From Garcia nutans (Eukaryota > Streptophyta > Magnoliopsida > Malpighiales > Euphorbiaceae): a DNA stretch of 64,000 nt. This document shows positions 32,578-45,081 of the stretch, one piece after another. Under the pieces are notes generated by a model, which was given only the letters and a program-made list of their open reading frames with translations, ran no database searches and was not told where the DNA came from. How positions within the stretch are numbered: the stretch's first letter is position 1; every line of letters begins with the position of its first letter. The position numbers and the translations under genes were made by a program. The stretch is taken from contig CANTUV010000003.1 of assembly GCA_947685225.1 (NCBI GenBank), positions 2,736,001 through 2,800,000 of the forward strand. Reading direction: 5' to 3'.

Positions 32578-34072
32578 ATTTACTTGGGATACTACTAACA
32601 ATGAATCACCAAAAACTTACACTTTTTCTACCTTCATGATCATCAAGGTTTCTAGGCCAAAAATACATGCTTCATACTCATCCATGTTATTGGTTGCCCT
32701 GAACTTCAACTTCTTAGCTAGAGGGATGAGCTCCCCTTCTCGCGATTCCAAAATTACTCCCAGGCCAGCCCCCTTTCTATTTACTACTCCGTTAAAATAC
32801 ATCTTCCACCCTTGTACTTCTACGACCTTTAAATGTTCATTGAGAAATTCCAAAATCACTTCTTCATTGTCAGGAAATGGTTATTGATCCAGGAATTCTG
32901 CTACTGCTCTACCTTTGATAGTTTTCCTGGTTATATATTCAATCTCATATTCTTTTAAAATTATCAACCATCCGCCATATTTCCCAATCAACAAGGGTGT
33001 CTCCCTTAAATACCTCAATGTATCCATCCTAGAAATTACTTGTATACTATAAGAATGAAAGTAATATTGCAACTTCTTAGATGACCAAACCACAACTAAG
33101 CATGTCTTTTCAATAATACTATACTTAATCTCATAAGGTAAGAGATTTCTACTCAAATAGCAAATTGCGTGCTCAACTACTAATTCATCTGCTTGTGCTA
33201 ACATTGCTCCTATTGATTCTTCCTATTCTGCTAAATATAGTAACAAAGGTCTACTTGGTTTAGGTGGCTTCAAAATAAGTGGATTCAACAAATGTTCTTT
33301 AATATGCTTAAAGGCCTTTTGATACTCTTCATTCCACTTGATTGGCTGGTTCTTTTTAAACAGTTTAAAGATAGGTTCATAGATCATGGTAAGCTTTGCT
33401 ATCAACCTACTAATGTACTGTAGTCTTTCAACAAACCCCCATACTTCCTTCTTTGTCTTAGGAGTTGGCATATCCCTTATTGCCTTAGGGTCAATCTTAA
33501 TGCCATTTGGACCAATCATATGTCCCAACATCTTGCCTGAAGTAACCCCAAACTCACACTTCTTCGTGTTCAACCTTAGCTTGTACTTTACTGCTCTTTT
33601 GAAGAAGATCTCTAAATTTTGGAAGTGTTTCTCCCTTGTATCCGACTTCACCATCATATCATCAATATAGACCTCAACTTCCTTATGCATCATGTCATGG
33701 AATGGTAGATTGCTCCAGCATTCTTTAACCCAAACGGCATCACCATGTAGTAATGAAGGCAGTTTTAGTTTTATCCTCTTGGGCCATTAACACTTGGTTG
33801 TATCCAAAAAATCCATCTACGAATGAGTGCAACATGCTAGAGGCTACACTATCAATAAGGAGATCTATATAGGGTAAAGGAAAATCATCTTTAGGGGAAG
33901 CCTTGTTCAAGTCTCTGTAGTCTATACAAACCCTAATTATTCCATCTTTCTTTGGCACAGGAACTATTTTAGCTAACCAGTCGGGATAATCTGTCACCTC
34001 AATGAACTTCACTTGTATTTGCTTAGTGACTTCTTCTTTGTTAGTTTTACCCATTTTAGCCTTAACTGTCAA
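32578..34072 (-). pseudogene. E2 RT - RNase H - archaeal-like RNase H (broken)
   Basis: RT N-terminal part 34072-33740 (YPDWLAKIVPVPKKDGIIRV, SPKDDFPLPYIDLLID). Two short deletions then remove most of the YRVMPFGL...ATYQRM segment at 33694-33739. The active site reads YIDDM (33654-33670) in 33693-33223. RNase H follows at 33204-32881 (HAICYLSRNLLPYEIKYSII), and the archaeal-like RNase H at 32859-32617 has GWKMYFNGVVN, where the catalytic Asp of YFDG is Asn. It is closely related to E1 but non-functional. Confidence 0.78.
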
Positions 34073-34249
34073 AGCATTTCTTTGATAGGTTTCATGTGAG
34101 TGTAAGTGGGAATCATGTGCTCGGCTATGTCTCGATCAACTTCAGGCATATCTTCATAAATCAAAGCAAAGACTTCTTCATATTTTAAAAATATTATTTC
34201 AAATCTCTCACTCTCTCTTAGAGTATAGCATGGTCGGATGCTATGCTAA

Positions 34250-35916
34250 TATTTTTAGGATTGTTGGTTGTTCCCAAATTTAATAATTGTGTGTTAACAA
34301 AGTTAATATTAAAAATGCTCAGGTAATCACTACTTGAATGTATGCAACCATCAGGAAAAATATCACACAAGTAAGCAAAATCAGACTTTCATTTTGGAAA
34401 AGAAAACATCATCATCTTCATACAAAGTAGACAAATTAAAATCAAAATTAGAGTCACTATTTTCATAATCATAAACTAAAAGACTTTCAAACCATTCTTT
34501 GATTAGAGCAGCAATCTCCTCTGGACTATTTTGGATCTTTAGGAAGCTTCCTTTTTCTTTTCAAGGTTAGATTCCTTGTCAGCTAGTAAAATAAGCTTTT
34601 CTTCTATATGTTCAACCAGTTTAACAACATTCGCAAAGATCTCAAAACATGGAATCAACTTCCCCATGAACATGATTGACTCTGGCTTTCCTTGGAATAG
34701 TCCCATATATGGAGCTTTGACAAAAACATGTTCGAGTGGAGGAAAACTCATTTTCTCATTCTTTTTTAGCAGAACACTTTCATTAGCTTCATCGTATCCC
34801 AACCCTTTCTTGGATGTTTTAGTCTTAAAGTATGGAAGCTCTGCCACACCTATCTTTCGTTTCCCAAGGCTAGCAACTGGTAGATATTTCATATTCTTTA
34901 TTATAGTCAGGACTTTAGGGTCGACCATCTCATCATCAAAAATAATAGCCACTTGGAATCCATGGAGAGGCCCCTCAATCATCAGATCATTCACCACGTC
35001 ATTATCCTCAGCCTTGATACACACTATCTCAACCCCATCTCATCCTCATTTAGAAACTTGATCTTTTGATGGAGTATGGAAGAAACTCCATCAAGATGAT
35101 GAAACCAGGGTCATCCCAATAGTAGTGCAAAGGTGACAAATATATCCAAGACTACAAACTCTACCAAGGATTCAATAGGGCCAGCCTTCACAACAGCTTT
35201 GAAAGTTCCTTTAGCATGCCTTTTAGTATTATCATAAGCCCTAATCGTCACCTCAGTGAGATCTTGAGTGGGAAGATGTTTATGGTAAATCCATCATCAA
35301 CCATGACACATGGGGTTCATTTTCCCTTGACTTCTACCTTAATAAAAGCGGGCGGATGTGATCTCTTCCCTCTTCTTAAAAATCAGCAATTGAAAATGAC
35401 ACTATTCCCACATCAATGTTGTTCTTCTTCTGAGCATCATCATCTTTCTTTACTTTCTCAGCCTTGTTTACCCCTGTAAAGTGGATCAGTTTATCGGGTG
35501 TTGCAGAAGTAGAAATCTGCATGCTCGCCATAGCTTTGGCCATAGTTTCTCAATGCTTCTGGGATGTAGCTAGTAAGTCCCATATGCTTATACTGGCTTA
35601 AGTTCTCTTCAACTATTTAAGAATACCATCATCTTCTTCTTCTTTATTCCATGTTTCAACATCTTTCCCCTTATTAGCTTCCACTTCCTTTGGTGGTGGC
35701 CTTGCATAAGGCTTACTAGAGTGAGTGTTCCTTACTTCATCCTCTTCTGGCATGGACCAGGTCCACTCTTCCTTCTTTAGCTCAGAGTCAACATCACTAT
35801 TAGTTGAATCCCAAGACTCATTCACAACACAAATAGTTACCTCCTTCTCATCCATAACTTGCTCCATTTTGCCAAGCACTTCTTTTTCTTTAGTTGCCTC
35901 TCCACCTATATCTTAG
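34250..35916 (-). pseudogene. E2 protease and linker (broken)
   Basis: Minus-strand pieces match E1: linker 35024-34539 (MGLFQGKPESIMFMGKLIPC, KKNEKMSFPPLEHVFVKAP) and, further upstream, the protease. The active-site region near 35287-35304 reads VMVDDGFT instead of VMVDDGSA, so the residue after the conserved Gly is changed. The gag-protease junction at 35879-35613 holds WTWSMPEEDEV. Frameshifts separate all blocks. Confidence 0.65.
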
Positions 35917-35939
35917 AAAGAAGATAGAACAAACCTCTC

Positions 35940-37293
35940 ATTCAAACCTCCCCTGATCATGAAAGTTACTGGTGGTGGTACTTTTTTAAACCTTGGCAAT
36001 GGATTATCCTTCGAGTTAGGCTTGTTAGGTTTAGGAAACTTTTCACTATCAATCAAATTCTAGATCTCATGCCTCAATCTCAAACATTTGTTTTTCTCGT
36101 GCTCTTGCATTTGGTGGAACTGGCAAAATTCCTTAGCATCAAAATTGTGTGGTAGAGGATTTGACAATGGATGCTAGAGGATTTGACAGTGGGTGACGAG
36201 TCAAAGATTGTAATAGCACTCTCTTCTGTAGCTTATTAAAAACCTAGGATAATGGTTTTCCCAACTCTAAAAAGTGCCTCCTACCTCCTTGGCCAATCTC
36301 ATTAACATCAGCCGCCTTTTGTGTGCTTTGATTCCTGAATTGATAGCTCCCTTTCTCATTCCTTCTTGTAGAAAAAAAAATGTTTCTTCTCCCTTTTCCA
36401 CTCTTCTATTTGTAAGCCAGCTTGAAGAATATCATTGAAATCCTTGATAAAGGTGTAGGACATCCTTTCATGAAGATTAGGCAGCACCCCTCTCACAATT
36501 ATCCTAATTTGATCTGACTCATCGGGCCTCTTTTTGAGCAATGCGGCCTTGTTTCTCCACCTCTTCACATAGTCAACGAAGTTTACATTCTATTTCTACC
36601 TTACCAACTCTACCTCCATCAAAGTAACTTCCAACTCAGCATTGAACCCATATTGTTGGATGAAGGCCTTGTACAATGAATTCTAATTCTTTTAAGTGTT
36701 ATCCTCCAATGTGTTGAACCAATTCTGCATAATAGGATCCAAAGAAAGCATAAAGTACCTTAGAGTTTGAGCCTTAGTAGCTTAGGCATACTACATAGCA
36801 GTGATGTATTGCTTCACAAGGAGATAAGGATTCCCAGTTCCATTGAACTTGACAAATGAAGGCATCTTGAATTTATAAGGGACTTCCTCATCTTGTTCAA
36901 ATAGCTTATTCACCTCTGACATCTCTTCAGTTTTTAGCTTCTTTTCAAACTTCTTCTCTAAATTAGCAATCATCTTTTCCATATCCAAAGTTTTAGTTTT
37001 TTCAATAGTTGATTTTTCCATAGCCTTTAACTCTTTCTTCATATCTTAAGGATCTTGGAAATACTGAGCCCAGTCATCATCATTGACAACTACTTTGTCA
37101 TCATCAAAGGTCATTTTACTAACTTTAGCCTTTCTGTTGTCCTTCTACTTCTTGGTGCTAGCAGATGCCTAAACAGTGTTCCTCAATAATGCAGCCAGTT
37201 GGCTTTCCACGGTCTCAACTAAGACCCCCTTTAGTTCTTTCATCTTTGCATTGAGGGCATCATCCACCATCTTCTAAACTATTTTGGTTCCAT
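35940..37293 (-). pseudogene. gag: E2 gag (broken)
   Basis: The ATG is at 37293 in the same leader context as E1 and E3, but codon 5 is a stop (MEPK then TAG). Recognisable blocks are 37042-36791 (KLFEQDEEVPYKFKMPSFVK), 36568-36356 (KRWRNKAALLKKRPDESDQI) and a decayed zinc-knuckle region near 36100. Homologous to the better preserved E3 gag at 47312-48705. Confidence 0.7.
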
Positions 37294-38529
37294 TGCTTTT
37301 GGAGAAAAGCTAACTGAGTCATGGCTAGATTCTATGACACTGGCATAGGTCGAGTTGTCGTAGGCTCTTGAACTATTGTACTCTAGGTTTATGAGCCAGA
37401 AAGGATCAATGACATGTAATGCAATGCATGTATGCATGGATGCATGGATGTACATATAATGAACAAACAAAGAGAGTAAAGAAGTCCCTTCCAACCTTAT
37501 ATTACCCACACATAAATGGTGAGTCTCTTTTCCTAGGTATATGGTCAATAAAATATCAACATGGGATATCTTGTTTTTGAAAAAAATCACTCGGACGGTT
37601 TAACCAATAATTATATTTTTAAACTTAGAAGTCAGTCTATAATAATTCACATTAATTAAGCTTTAATCCATTGGATCAACTAAAAATAGCTTTTATGCTA
37701 TATTATGGATTAACACTATATTAAAAGGTTTATCATAATTAGATTTTCCATTTTGAAAAAAAATTCAACTAATGATTCATGCCACAAATAAGCCTATGAT
37801 TAACAGGCCTTGGTATAAGTTAGGCCCACAATTGATTTTTATTATTCTATAATTGACCTAACTAGTTGTATGCCCATTTAAAAGATGTTTAAAAGCCCAT
37901 TGAAAAAAGTTTGTTCAAAAATTAATTTTGGGCTTTCTATTGGGTCATAAGGTGAAAATTGGTTTTGTTTCAAAGCCCATTGTGAAAAGATTTGTTTAAA
38001 AATAGATTTAGGCTTTGAGTTTGGCAATGAGGTAAAACGAATTTTGACCCATCTTAGAAAAGGTTTTATATCCAAAGACCATCTTGAAAAGTTTTGAAAA
38101 TAATTTTGGTCTTTTGGGCTTAAAAGAATAAAATTATTTTGGGCTTACATTATAATTAGGTCATATTAGAAAAAGAACAAATCAAATAGGCCATGGTTCA
38201 AACCAAGATATATCAATCATAGTCAAATAACAAGCATTCGGTAAAAGCCTAAGGAAAATAACTAGGCTAATTACATGAGCTTTTAGTCTTTGGGTTGAAA
38301 AGCTTAGGCTCCCATAGCAAGTATATACAAAAAGGTACAAGGCTATGAGTGGTTATGCCATGCTCGATCTTCATACCTTGAGTGAAAGTATGGTATCCCT
38401 TACATAACACAACATGGGTTACAAGGGCATCCTAACTATACACATAATACAATCTAAATGATGCAATGGATAATATCATAATAAGAAAGAATAAAATAAT
38501 ATAAAGACCATCAAAATCAACTTTTCTTA
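37294..38529 (-). other. E2 untranslated leader
   Basis: Collinear with the E1 leader. It includes a GCATGTATG-type short repeat near 37425-37450. No gene is seen. Confidence 0.6.
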
Positions 38530-38548
38530 TCCCAAGTGGAGTCGCCAC
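38530..38548 (-). promoter_or_regulatory. E2 primer-binding site
   Basis: Minus strand GTGGCGACTCCACTTGGG, one position changed from the E3 version over most of its length, next to the LTR end at 38549. Confidence 0.7.
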
Positions 38549-39835
38549 GGTGAGCGGAAATTTTTGCCCCCACTCCCATGTGGAATGGTTCTTGTGACTT
38601 TGGCATTATTCAGCTCAGGGCCTTAGATAACATGGGCCTAAACCCAAAGAAAATGGAGTCGCCATCCGGACGGGCCCGGAAAAAGAAAGGGGTGGATGAC
38701 TCAATTTTTAAGAAATTCCCAAGCCCCAAATAGGTTAAAAAAATTAGGTACATATGGGAAAGGCGAGAATAACCCAACACCCCCTATAATACCCAGCTCA
38801 TTGGAACCGACCTCCTTTTCAAGTCTAAATATTATCAAATTCTTAAATATATGAAATCATTCATATTACATACAATTAAAAGAATTAAATATCATATTAT
38901 TAATTAAAGAAAATCAATCAAAAATAGGCACCCATCTAAATATGGAAACATGCCCTTACAATGTCCAATGTCCAAAATACAAGTAAAAAAAAATAGGACA
39001 CCCACCAATTAGTGAAAATATGTCCCTTACATTAATCCTCAAAAATAAAAGAAACAAGTTAAATAAATAAGGCGTCCACAAAGTGAAAATATGTCTTTTA
39101 CAACTTTAAAACCCAAAAAAACAAATATAATTCAATTAAATAAAATGAGCAATAAAAAAAAATTAAAATGCATCATCCATTATAAAAGTATGTAACTATA
39201 AATCAAATAATGGAATCTAGAGTTTAATCATAAATTAGGTTTCAAAGATGCAAAATTAGGGTTTCTAACCTAAAGATAGGGCTTTAATTATCTAATTAGG
39301 GTTTTAGAGTTTTAATTTGGAAATTAAGGTTTTGGGGTTTTAGGATTATGGTTAGGCATTCGGGATTAGGCTTAGGTAGATTAGGCTTAGGCATTTAAGC
39401 TTAATGTTTTTAGTATTTGGGATTGAATTAGGGATTTGGTTTTAGAGAAACATGATTTAGGATTTGGTTTTAGAGAAATAAGATTAAGGTTTTATATATT
39501 TGAAAAATAGGATTTTAAATTAGTGTAATTAGACTTTTGAAAATCAAATTGGGGTTTTGGATTTTAGGAAATTTGGGAATTAGGGTTCTGGATATTAGGG
39601 TTTAGAAGTTAGGGATTTTGGAATTTACAATTTAGGGTTTGGATTAGGGTTTGAAAATTAGGGTTTAGGTTTTACAGAATAGGTTTAGGTTTTTAGAAAT
39701 AAGATTAATGTTTTGATATTTTAGTTTGTGTTCGAGGCTAATAATGGCATTGCTACTGGATTATTTAACCATTGAATTAAAATTACAACATTTAAATCAA
39801 GTGATCAAAACATTTAAAGTTGCTGTGTAGACCCT
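38549..39835 (-). repeat. E2 5' LTR, inner part
   Basis: Same family as the E1 LTR, with the GTGGAATGGTTCTTG..ACTTTGGCA segment and many TTAGGGTTT motifs at 39235-39670. It is cut at 39836 by the E3 LTR; the outer 0.8-0.9 kb is not found on the other side of E3 in this window. Confidence 0.75.
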
Positions 39836-41971
39836 TAATTTTTGACCCAGTCCAATCCGATAGTCCAAAATAATTTTTGTGGTATTTTAATTATTACTTA
39901 TAATATTTAATAGTTATTTTTAATAAAAATAAAAAATAAAAGGTAAAAATAAAAAAAAATAAAAAAATAAAAAATCTGACGGATCGGCGAGCGACGCGCG
40001 GCAAGGAATTTTGCCGCAGGCCTGGACCTGCGGCGAATTGGCAAGCAGCCAATTCGCCATAGGTCCAGAAATCATTTCACTGCAGGTCTAGCAAGCAGCC
40101 CCAGTTCACCCAATCGATCCTCGCAGCAATTTTTGCAAGCGAAGCCAGCGTGCGCTGTCGATTTTTTTAACAAACCTTGTTTTACACGGTTTTAATATTT
40201 GCTAAATAGTGGGTATTTCCTTATTAAAATAGGATTAGGACTTTATTTTTTCCTATAAATACTAGCATTACACACGGATTGTGGAGGGAATTTTTTGAAG
40301 AAACTAGAGACTTTTTATTTTTCCGAGAGAGTTTTGGGAGGAGATTTTAGGGGACTTTGAGAGCAGCAACAAAAGAAAAGATAGACAGAAAACCCTAGCA
40401 GAGGCCAAGAATTTTTGAAGCTTAGACCCATAAAGCTTAAACTTTTAAGCCTTGAACAATCAAACAAAAATCTAGCAACTCAGAATAAATCAAACACTGT
40501 CCAATTCAAGGCAATAAGGTTCAGCTAGAAAATATGCACTGAAGCAGGCAGCAGCTTGGTTCAATCTCTTCAATTTGGTGGAGCCTTCAAACGTAGGTAA
40601 ATTGCTCTAAATTTAGTTTATTAAATCATTAATCATCTTCATCTTTCAAGCTATCATCACACTGCCTTAGTTATTTAATTCTTCCTTTAATTTAGTTTAC
40701 ACAGTAGCATAAATTAATTCATACAATACCTAAGGTTTTAATTAAATTAAATAATATAATAATTCAAAACACAAATCTAATTTCTTAAACCCTAAGTTAT
40801 TCAAATCCTAAATCTTAATTAATTCTGTTTTCAAACCTTTACAGTAGTTTTTATAATTTTATTCATTGAGTTATTTTAATCTTTCGATAATTAATTTGAC
40901 TTTCTATGTTTGTTTCACCTGAAAAATACTTAAGTAGTTATTACAATCAATATTAAAACCACACTTAACTTTGATTACAGTAAAGCATCAAATCCTAAAT
41001 TTAAAACCATAATCTGCAAAATCAAGGTTTCAAACCATAAAACCCTAATATCTTAATATCCAGCGTGCTAAGTTTTGAAATCCAAAATCCCTAATTTCAT
41101 GATGTTAGCCTTAAACCCTAATTTGATTAACTAAAAACCTTACTGCTTTCTTAAAATTATAAAACCCTAATCAATTTCATTTTTTCAAAAACCCTCACAG
41201 TAGCCTAAATAACAAAATCCCAAAACCCTAAATGTTAATTAAAGAACTCTAAATTGAGACATAAACTTAAATTTGTATCTTTATTGGCTTTATTTAATTT
41301 TAGATTTGATTATGTAGTTTATTATATGTTTTGATGGTTGATTTATTTAATTTCAATGCTTGATTTATTTAATTTATCATGGATGAGTATTTTTTTTATT
41401 AAACATTATAAGAGGTATGTTTCCATAATTTGGGTACCTCATGTCGTGAGCATTATGTAATCTATTCTATTTTAAAGTTTTTGGACCAATGTAAAGGAAA
41501 CGTTTCCACCTTTCGGTGGGTGTTCTATTTAGTTTTACACATGAATGATGTAAGGACACGTTTCCATCTTTAGATGGGTGTCCATTTATTTATTTTGTTT
41601 GAACATTATTTTGATTTTAATATAATGATGCTTTATTTTAATTATTGCATGTAGTATGGATAATATCATTATATTTAAGAATTTTATAATATTAAGACCT
41701 GTAAAGGAGGCCAGTTCCAATGAACCAGGTGTTGTGGGGGTGTTGGGCTATTTCTCACCTTCCCCACACGTACCCAACTTTTCGGACCCATTAAGGGGTT
41801 GGGGGTTTCTTAGGAATCAAATCATCCATCCCTTTCTTTTTCCCGACCCGTCTGGGTGGCGACTCCATTTTCTCCAGACTTAGGCCCATGTTCTCTAAGG
41901 CCCTAAGCCTAAATAGTGCCAAAGTCGCAAGAACCATTCCACCAGGAGTGGGGGAAAAATCCCCTCTCACA
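39836..41971 (+). repeat. E3 5' LTR
   Basis: 2136 bp, starts TGTAGACCCTTAATTTTT and ends CCCCTCTCACA directly before the PBS. TATA box CCTATAAATA at about 40252. About six telobox-like AAACCCTAA motifs lie at 40780-41240. The leader region near 40549-40612 preserves the small-ORF end seen in E1 (AWFNLFNLVEPSNVGKLL, then TAA). The inserted target is the E2 LTR; the 5-bp target would be TGCTG (39831-39835). Confidence 0.88.
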
Positions 41972-41972
41972 A

Positions 41973-41990
41973 TGGCGACTCCACTGGGGA
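41973..41990 (+). promoter_or_regulatory. E3 primer-binding site (intact)
   Basis: TGGCGACTCCACTGGGGA, one base after the LTR end CA. It begins with TGG, the complement of a tRNA CCA end, and matches the Ogre-type PBS (reported as tRNA-Arg). Confidence 0.8.
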
Positions 41991-42071
41991 TAAGAGAAGT
42001 TGATTTCGTTGGTCTTTATATTAATCTATTCTTTCTTATCATGATATTATCCATTGCATCATATTAGATTG

Positions 42072-43214
42072 TGTTGTCCCAAGATGGCAACAAAGAGGAG
42101 GGTGAATTGGTTTCCTCAAGAAATGATGGCAAATTAAAACTTCAGCAAATAAGAAATGTAGAAGATGTAGAAGATTGAGTAGAGAGTAGAAAAATCAACA
42201 CAAGAGATTTATAGTGGTTTGGATTCAACAATCCTACATCCACTCCCCAACCTCAATTGGGTATTCCACTATACTTGGAGTTTTACAAGCTCACTTCCAA
42301 CTTTGGTGTTTTTACAAGCTCACACCTAACTTGACAAGTGTTTTACTAAGGCTAACACTCAAACCACTTACAAGAGTTTTACCAAGCTTACTCTCACAAC
42401 CTTTACAAGAGTTTTACCAGGCTCACTCTCACAAGCTTTATAAGAGTTTTACTAGGCTCACTCTCACAACCTTTACAATTGGTGTTTTAGTGGCTAACAC
42501 TCAACCTTACATGAAGAGATAAATAGATGAAAGCTTAAGTAAATAAATTACAAGAGTTTGGACAATATTAGTATTTATTCTCTTGCTAAAAGACTTGTTT
42601 GAGGTGGTATTTATAGGCCTCAAACAAGTTCTGCCCGTTGGTGAAGTGGGTAGAAAAGTGCAACTCCAACAGCCACAAAATCTTCTTGGATTTTTATGTC
42701 AGACTGTTGGTGCGGTCGCACACCACCGTTGGATGGTCGCGCATCCGGGGATGGTCGCTCACCACCTTTGGGAGGTCGCGCATCTGTTTGTCCGGTCATC
42801 CCAGCAATCTAGTGCGGTCGTGCAATTCAAATCTCTAACGGCTACTTGACACATGGCATCTTCTTATTGGTTCTTTAACTAGCCGTTGAAGCCTACCAAC
42901 GGCTTTATAAATTTAGCGGTCACGCAGTCACTTTGGGCGGTCATGCATTGTCTTGTGTCGAGTCATTCACCGCTCCATGCCACCATGAACCTCTCTGTCA
43001 AACCAAGACAGTTTGGATGGTCGCACACACCCTTGGGGCGGTCGCGCATCCCTTCAAAGACAGATTTTCAGCACTTAGGAAATCTTTAAATTTCTTTGCA
43101 TTTCAGCTCATTCTAAGTTGCTTTCCTGCCATATAGACACTCATTGAAGCCATTAGATCACTTCAATTTGTTTGCCAAGATCAAAAACAAGATTGACCTA
43201 AATCTAGGTCAACA
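42072..43214 (-). repeat. E4 3' LTR
   Basis: TGTTGTCC...GGTCAACA. Minus-strand TATA box at 42608-42617. Repeated GGTCGCGCATC / GGTCGC.CACC motifs at 42713-42830 and 42918-43050. Repeats of CAAGAGTTTTAC.AGGCTCACTCTCA type at 42370-42480. Confidence 0.88.
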
Positions 43215-43229
43215 ATCTCCCCCTTTTTG
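43215..43229 (-). promoter_or_regulatory. E4 polypurine tract
   Basis: Minus-strand AAAAAGGGGGAGAT ends at the 3' LTR start TGTTGACC. A second purine-rich GGGGGAGAG-type run lies near 43344-43358. Confidence 0.8.
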
Positions 43230-44070
43230 ATTTTGGCAATCAAATTGAATTTGAAATAAAAATAATCAACAAAAATAGGTAATACTTCCCATTATGGAAA
43301 AACATAAGAAACTTCAAAGATAATGTTCAAATTCTTCAAATTCTCTCCCCCTTTGCCAAAATTCAAAAAGAGGAGGGGAGAGATGAAGAGCAATCAAGCT
43401 AATGGCCAAGACAAGATCAAAATCAGTGTTGGTGTGACTTTATATTAGAATTCAAAGCCAATGGCCAATCACCATAAACAAAATTCACAATTAACACAAA
43501 TCTAAGTCATATACTTAGGAAAAATAAAAGTACCAATCAATGAAAAATATCAAAATCAATGAAAAATATGTTAAGGATACCAATTAATTGGATTATACTC
43601 CCCCTCAATTGATGATCTCCCCCTCAAGAAGTGAAAAACTTAGAAACAATTAAGATCCATTTTTATCAAAATATTCAAGTTTTCTCCTCTCTTGTTGGAG
43701 TCAAATCAAGAGGAATATAAAAAGAAAATTAAATACAATTCAAGAAAGTGATTAACTTAATTATGAACAAATTTAAAATGTAATAAAAGTAATTTAGTCA
43801 ACCATAAAATCATTTTTCAACTGTAATGCCAAACATAACATGTAAAGTAAAAATTAAAAGTATAAAAGTTAAAATGTTGTAAGGCAAGAATTGTTACCAA
43901 TTTTTTAATGCCAATTGCCTTACTTTTAGCATTGTTGGACTTGGTTTGATGGAGTACTCATTCTCCTCCATCTTCATGCCATTTGCCCTTGTCAATTAGG
44001 GGGTTTTCCTTGATAACCTTTTCTAAGCTATGTTTGTTTTTAGATATTTGTTCATTTGAGGTCTTTAATT
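43230..44070. other. E4 non-coding segment between gag and polypurine tract
   Basis: AT-rich, with several CTCCCCCT runs (43615-43628) that resemble extra polypurine tracts read from the minus strand. There is no pol remnant. Confidence 0.6.
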
Positions 44071-44976
44071 CTAAAGTAGAATTTTTTTTAAACATACAAA
44101 ATCCTCTTCTAGTTTAGAGAATTTGTCCTTATGAAATTTTATCTTAGAAAAATACTTTTCTACTCTAAGGTTCATATGTTCAATTATATCAATATCATCT
44201 AAAGCATCATCAATATTGTTGTAATTTAAATTCATGTTTAAAGATTGGGTACCTACCTCATTGGAGTGTTCATCATCTCCCATAGCCATGAGACATAGAT
44301 TTGCAATTGCTTGCTCTTCTTCTTCTTCTTGCTCTTCTTGCATTTCCATTGCCATCTCATGTGTGAGTAATTTTCCAATGAGGACATCCGTTGGAAGCTT
44401 GCTTAAATCATGTGCTTCCTCAATGGATGATACTCTTGCTTCAAATTCTTTCTTTGTAAGAATTCTAAGGATTTTGCAATTTATGTCTTCCAAAGAGTAG
44501 ACTTTGCCAAATTTCCGCAAATCATTGACAATGGCAAGAAGTCAGTTGGTCATCTCCGTGACATCTTCAAAGGACTTCATTTTAAAGAGTTCATACTCTT
44601 GAACAAGCATTTGGGCCTTCATGAATTTTACTTGATTAGTACCCTCATGATAATTCTCCAAGGTCTTCCAAATACTATAGGCATTTGAGCATCCAAGAAA
44701 TCTTCCACATTCTTCCTTTGGCAATGAACTTAGGAGAATGAAAGAAGCCTTTTTATCTCTCCCATTGCTTCTTCTTTGTTCTTCATTCCACACTTTTCGT
44801 GGAATCTCTTTTTCTACACCATCAACCACTCTTGTAGGAATCTTCCACTCATTTTCAACATTATCCCAAAGCTCTATTCCTTCACTATCTAGGAGCAAAA
44901 ACATCTTGTGTTTCCAATATGAATAATCAAAGTGAGGTATAACAAGGGAGTTTGAGTTTCCATGATAATGAGCCAT
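44071..44976 (-). pseudogene. gag: E4 copia-type gag (UBN2-like) with one in-frame stop
   Basis: The single frame runs from 44976 (MAHYHGNSNSLVIPHFDYSY) to 44071 with only a TGA at about 44542. It has the copia gag pattern: YSYWKHKMFLLLDSEGIELW near the start, SSLPKEECGRFLGCSNAYSIW, VLVQEYELFKMKSFEDV-like sequence, then RILTKKEFEARVSSIEEAHD and LIGKLLTHEMAMEMQ. After this come an EEQEEEEEQ acidic stretch and a lysine-rich C-terminus (KFHKDKFSKLEEDFVCLKKI). No CCHC knuckle, protease, integrase or RT follows. The protein would form the particle shell. It starts about 90 bp after the PBS. Close to intact: one stop in about 300 codons. Confidence 0.75.
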
Positions 44977-45065
44977 GGAGTTGGAAGAAAAAATTGATGT
45001 AGAGGTATTAGTGGGTGTGGTTGCCTTTGAGGATCAAATTTCACAATTAAGTTTAAGAAATTTCA

Positions 45066-45080
45066 AAGCTCTGATACCAA
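45066..45080 (-). promoter_or_regulatory. E4 primer-binding site
   Basis: Minus-strand TGGTATCAGAGCTTT, two bases after the LTR end ACAACA: the classical initiator tRNA-Met PBS of copia elements. Confidence 0.88.
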
Positions 45081-45081
45081 T

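Larger units (their letters stand above)
21729..39835 (-). mobile_element. E2: older Tat/Ogre-like element, fragmented by insertions
   Basis: Same family and gene order as E1: PMD gene, DUF7745-like gene, hairpin repeats, integrase, RT/RNase H, protease, gag, leader, PBS, 5' LTR. It starts abruptly at the E1 right LTR (21729), so its 3' LTR should lie left of the window beyond E1. It contains S1 and S2, and its 5' LTR is cut at 39836 by E3. Many more stops and deletions than in E1 mark it as the oldest layer. Confidence 0.8.
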
